This document shows positions 20,835-22,338 of a stretch of 22,338 nucleotides of DNA, piece by piece. This DNA comes from an uncultured Acidobacteriota bacterium (GTDB taxonomy: Bacteria; Acidobacteriota; Thermoanaerobaculia; UBA5066). Made by a program: the position numbers and the translations under genes. Numbering within the stretch: the stretch's first letter is position 1; each line of letters begins with the position of its first letter. The stretch covers positions 1-22,338 of the forward strand of contig CALFNC010000227.1 of assembly GCA_937902605.1 (NCBI GenBank). Reading direction: 5' to 3'. A model generated the notes under the pieces. It worked only from the letters and a program-made list of their open reading frames with translations. It did not search any database and was not told where the DNA came from.

Positions 20835-22338
20835 ATTTCCGCTTCCATTCGAACTCTCATCCTGCCGCCGACCTACCAGGACTCCGCGGAATCCGGCCGT
20901 CTGATTCTGCGCGACGGGTCGACCGCCGTCGTCCGCCTCTCGGAGCCCGGGGATCGCGAGGCGCTGCGCGAGTTCTTCCGCCGTCTCTCGCCGGAGTCGC
21001 GGCGCCGCCGCTTCTTCTCGATCGCAGAGCCGGCGGAGAAGCTCCTGGAGCGGCAATGCGATTCGTCCAATCCCCGGACACAGCTGACGCTGATCGTGAG
21101 CCGGGTCGCGGACGGCCTCTCCCGGATCATCGCGACCGGTTCGTATGTCGCCCGCGACGAGACCACCGCCGAGGTCGCGTTCGCGGTCGACGACGAGCTC
21201 CAAGGAAAGGGCCTGGGCGGTCTTCTCCTCGAGCGGCTGGCCCTCCTGGCGGCGCGCCACGGCTTCGTCCGCTTCTGGGCCCTGACCCTCCTCGGAAACC
21301 AGCTGATGCTGGAGACCTTCCGCCACTCTGGCTTTTCGATTCACTCGCGCATCGAGGATGAATGCGTCGAGATCGACTTCTCCGTCGCTCCGAGCGAGGA
21401 CAGCGTCAGCCACTCGGAGATGCGGGACCGGGTCTTCACGACCGCCTCGCTCCATCCCTTCTTCCGGCCGCAGTCGGTCGCGGTGATCGGTGCGTCCCGC
21501 GACCCGACTAGCATCGGCTACCGGATCCTCGACTCGCTCATCCGGGGCGGCTTCCGCGGCTCCATCCACGCGGTGAATCCGAACGCCACGCGCGTCCACT
21601 ACCTACCGGCCTATCCCTCGGCCAGGCAGATTCCGGAAGGGGTCGATCTCGCCGTGGTGGCCGTCCCGCGCGAGGCGGTGTGGGAGGTCGTGGACGACTG
21701 CGCGGCCCGGGGAGTCCGGGCGCTCGTCGTCATCTCGGCTGGCTTCGCGGACGCGGGCGCCGAGGGGTGTGCCCAGCAGGAGAGGCTTCTCGAGAAGGTG
21801 CGCGGCCTCGGGATGCGGATGGTCGGACCCAATTCGATGGGCCTTCTGAATGCCGACGAGGGGGTCCAGCTCAACGCGTCGCTCTCTCCCGCCCTGCCGC
21901 CGCCCGGGAGCGTCGCCATGTCGTCGCAGAGCGGCGCGCTCGGTCTGGCCATGCTCGCCCTGGCCAGGCAGCGCCACCTCGGGGTCTCGACCTTCGTCAG
22001 CGTCGGGAACCGGGCCGACATCTCCGGCAACGACCTTCTCCAGTACTGGCAAGGCGACGAGGCGACGCGAGTCATCCTCCTCTACCTGGAGTCCTTCGGG
22101 AACCCGCGGCGCTTCGCGCGGCTCGCCAGGGCCGTGAGCCGCACCAAGCCGATCGTGGTCGTAAAGGCGGGGTGCCGGGCGGCGGGGCGGGACGCGGAAG
22201 GGCCGGGCCTGTCGGACCTCGTGACGGGCGAAGCTCCGGTCGACGCGCTCTTCCGCCAGACGGGCGTCATCCGGGCCGAGACACTGGACGAGATGTTCGA
22301 CCTGGCCGCGGCGCTCGACCGCCAGCCGCTGCCGGCGG
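20835..22338 (+). CDS. Pat-like GNAT acetyltransferase fused to acyl-CoA synthetase-like domains (3' truncated)
   Basis: 501 residues are present before the window ends. Residues about 24-195 form a GNAT domain with the acetyl-CoA motif Q-G-K-G-L-G (123-128) and WALTLLGNQLMLETFRHSGF. From about 206 follows an NDP-forming synthetase-like part: FFRPQSVAVIGASRDPTSIGYRI, MVGPNSMGLLN, VAMSSQSGALGLA, GNRADISGNDLLQY. The segment that should hold the phospho-His (near residue 457-460) reads GPGLSDLVTGEAPVDALF, with no His, so the ligase part is probably regulatory, as in Salmonella Pat. The upstream frame closes at TGA (20811). No ATG, GTG or TTG lies before the GNAT domain; ATT at 20835, 9 bases after GGAGG, is the best start. 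CTG at 20862 is the alternative. Confidence 0.82.
   Translation, partial: MSASIRTLILPPTYQDSAESGRLILRDGSTAVVRLSEPGDREALREFFRRLSPESRRRRFFSIAEPAEKLLERQCDSSNPRTQLTLIVSRVADGLSRIIATGSYVARDETTAEVAFAVDDELQGKGLGGLLLERLALLAARHGFVRFWALTLLGNQLMLETFRHSGFSIHSRIEDECVEIDFSVAPSEDSVSHSEMRDRVFTTASLHPFFRPQSVAVIGASRDPTSIGYRILDSLIRGGFRGSIHAVNPNATRVHYLPAYPSARQIPEGVDLAVVAVPREAVWEVVDDCAARGVRALVVISAGFADAGAEGCAQQERLLEKVRGLGMRMVGPNSMGLLNADEGVQLNASLSPALPPPGSVAMSSQSGALGLAMLALARQRHLGVSTFVSVGNRADISGNDLLQYWQGDEATRVILLYLESFGNPRRFARLARAVSRTKPIVVVKAGCRAAGRDAEGPGLSDLVTGEAPVDALFRQTGVIRAETLDEMFDLAAALDRQPLPA

Noticed and set aside
1..22338. CRISPR array, tRNA or rRNA genes, prophage or integrase genes
   Set aside because: No regularly spaced repeats, tRNA-like cloverleaf, rRNA signature or phage/integrase motif was seen on reading the window.

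Overview
This is a high-GC bacterial contig end. The first 52 bases are not biological: they match the Illumina TruSeq index adapter, so the assembly was not fully trimmed. The genome is probably an environmental, soil or sediment type lineage with broad carboxylate and acyl-CoA metabolism. No rRNA or other taxonomic marker is present, so a phylum cannot be named. Starts are a mixture of ATG, GTG, TTG and possibly ATT, mostly behind strong GGAGG-type ribosome binding sites.

Layout. (1) 53-502 is the 3' end of a 6-phosphogluconate dehydrogenase gene. (2) 503-6437 is a transport block: an MHS-type MFS permease, a UspA protein, a phosphate-selective-type porin and an OFA-family (oxalate/formate antiporter-like) MFS permease. 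The permease and the porin are each preceded by a copy of the same roughly 340-355 bp promoter/leader element. It carries an inverted-repeat operator, a CRP-like box, a TTGACA -35 and several conserved hairpins. A more diverged relative may precede the OFA permease. (3) 6641-12456 is a tight operon: two family III CoA-transferases in tandem, four small proteins (one a four-Cys zinc ribbon) and a benzoate-CoA-ligase-like AMP-forming acyl-CoA ligase. It probably activates an imported organic acid; the acid is unknown. (4) 12597-15401, minus strand, holds a Crp/Fnr-family regulator followed by an NDP-forming acyl-CoA synthetase. (5) 15522-18335 has a tiny membrane protein divergent from an unusual GNAT-HDAC fusion, which overlaps an AcuB-like CBS-ACT gene. 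Together these resemble a rearranged acuABC system for reversible acetylation of acyl-CoA synthetases. (6) 18368-20757, minus strand, holds an amidohydrolase and an aldehyde dehydrogenase. (7) 20835 to the end is a Pat-like protein: GNAT domain first, then an acetyl-CoA-synthetase-like part that appears to lack the catalytic His.

Taken together, the window looks like a carboxylic-acid uptake and CoA-activation island next to an acetyl-CoA control locus. The control locus contains a synthetase, two possible acetyltransferase domains, a deacetylase, a nucleotide-sensing CBS protein and a Crp-type regulator. The most interesting unexplained items are the repeated promoter/leader element, the four small proteins between the CoA-transferases and the ligase, and the writer/eraser fusion.
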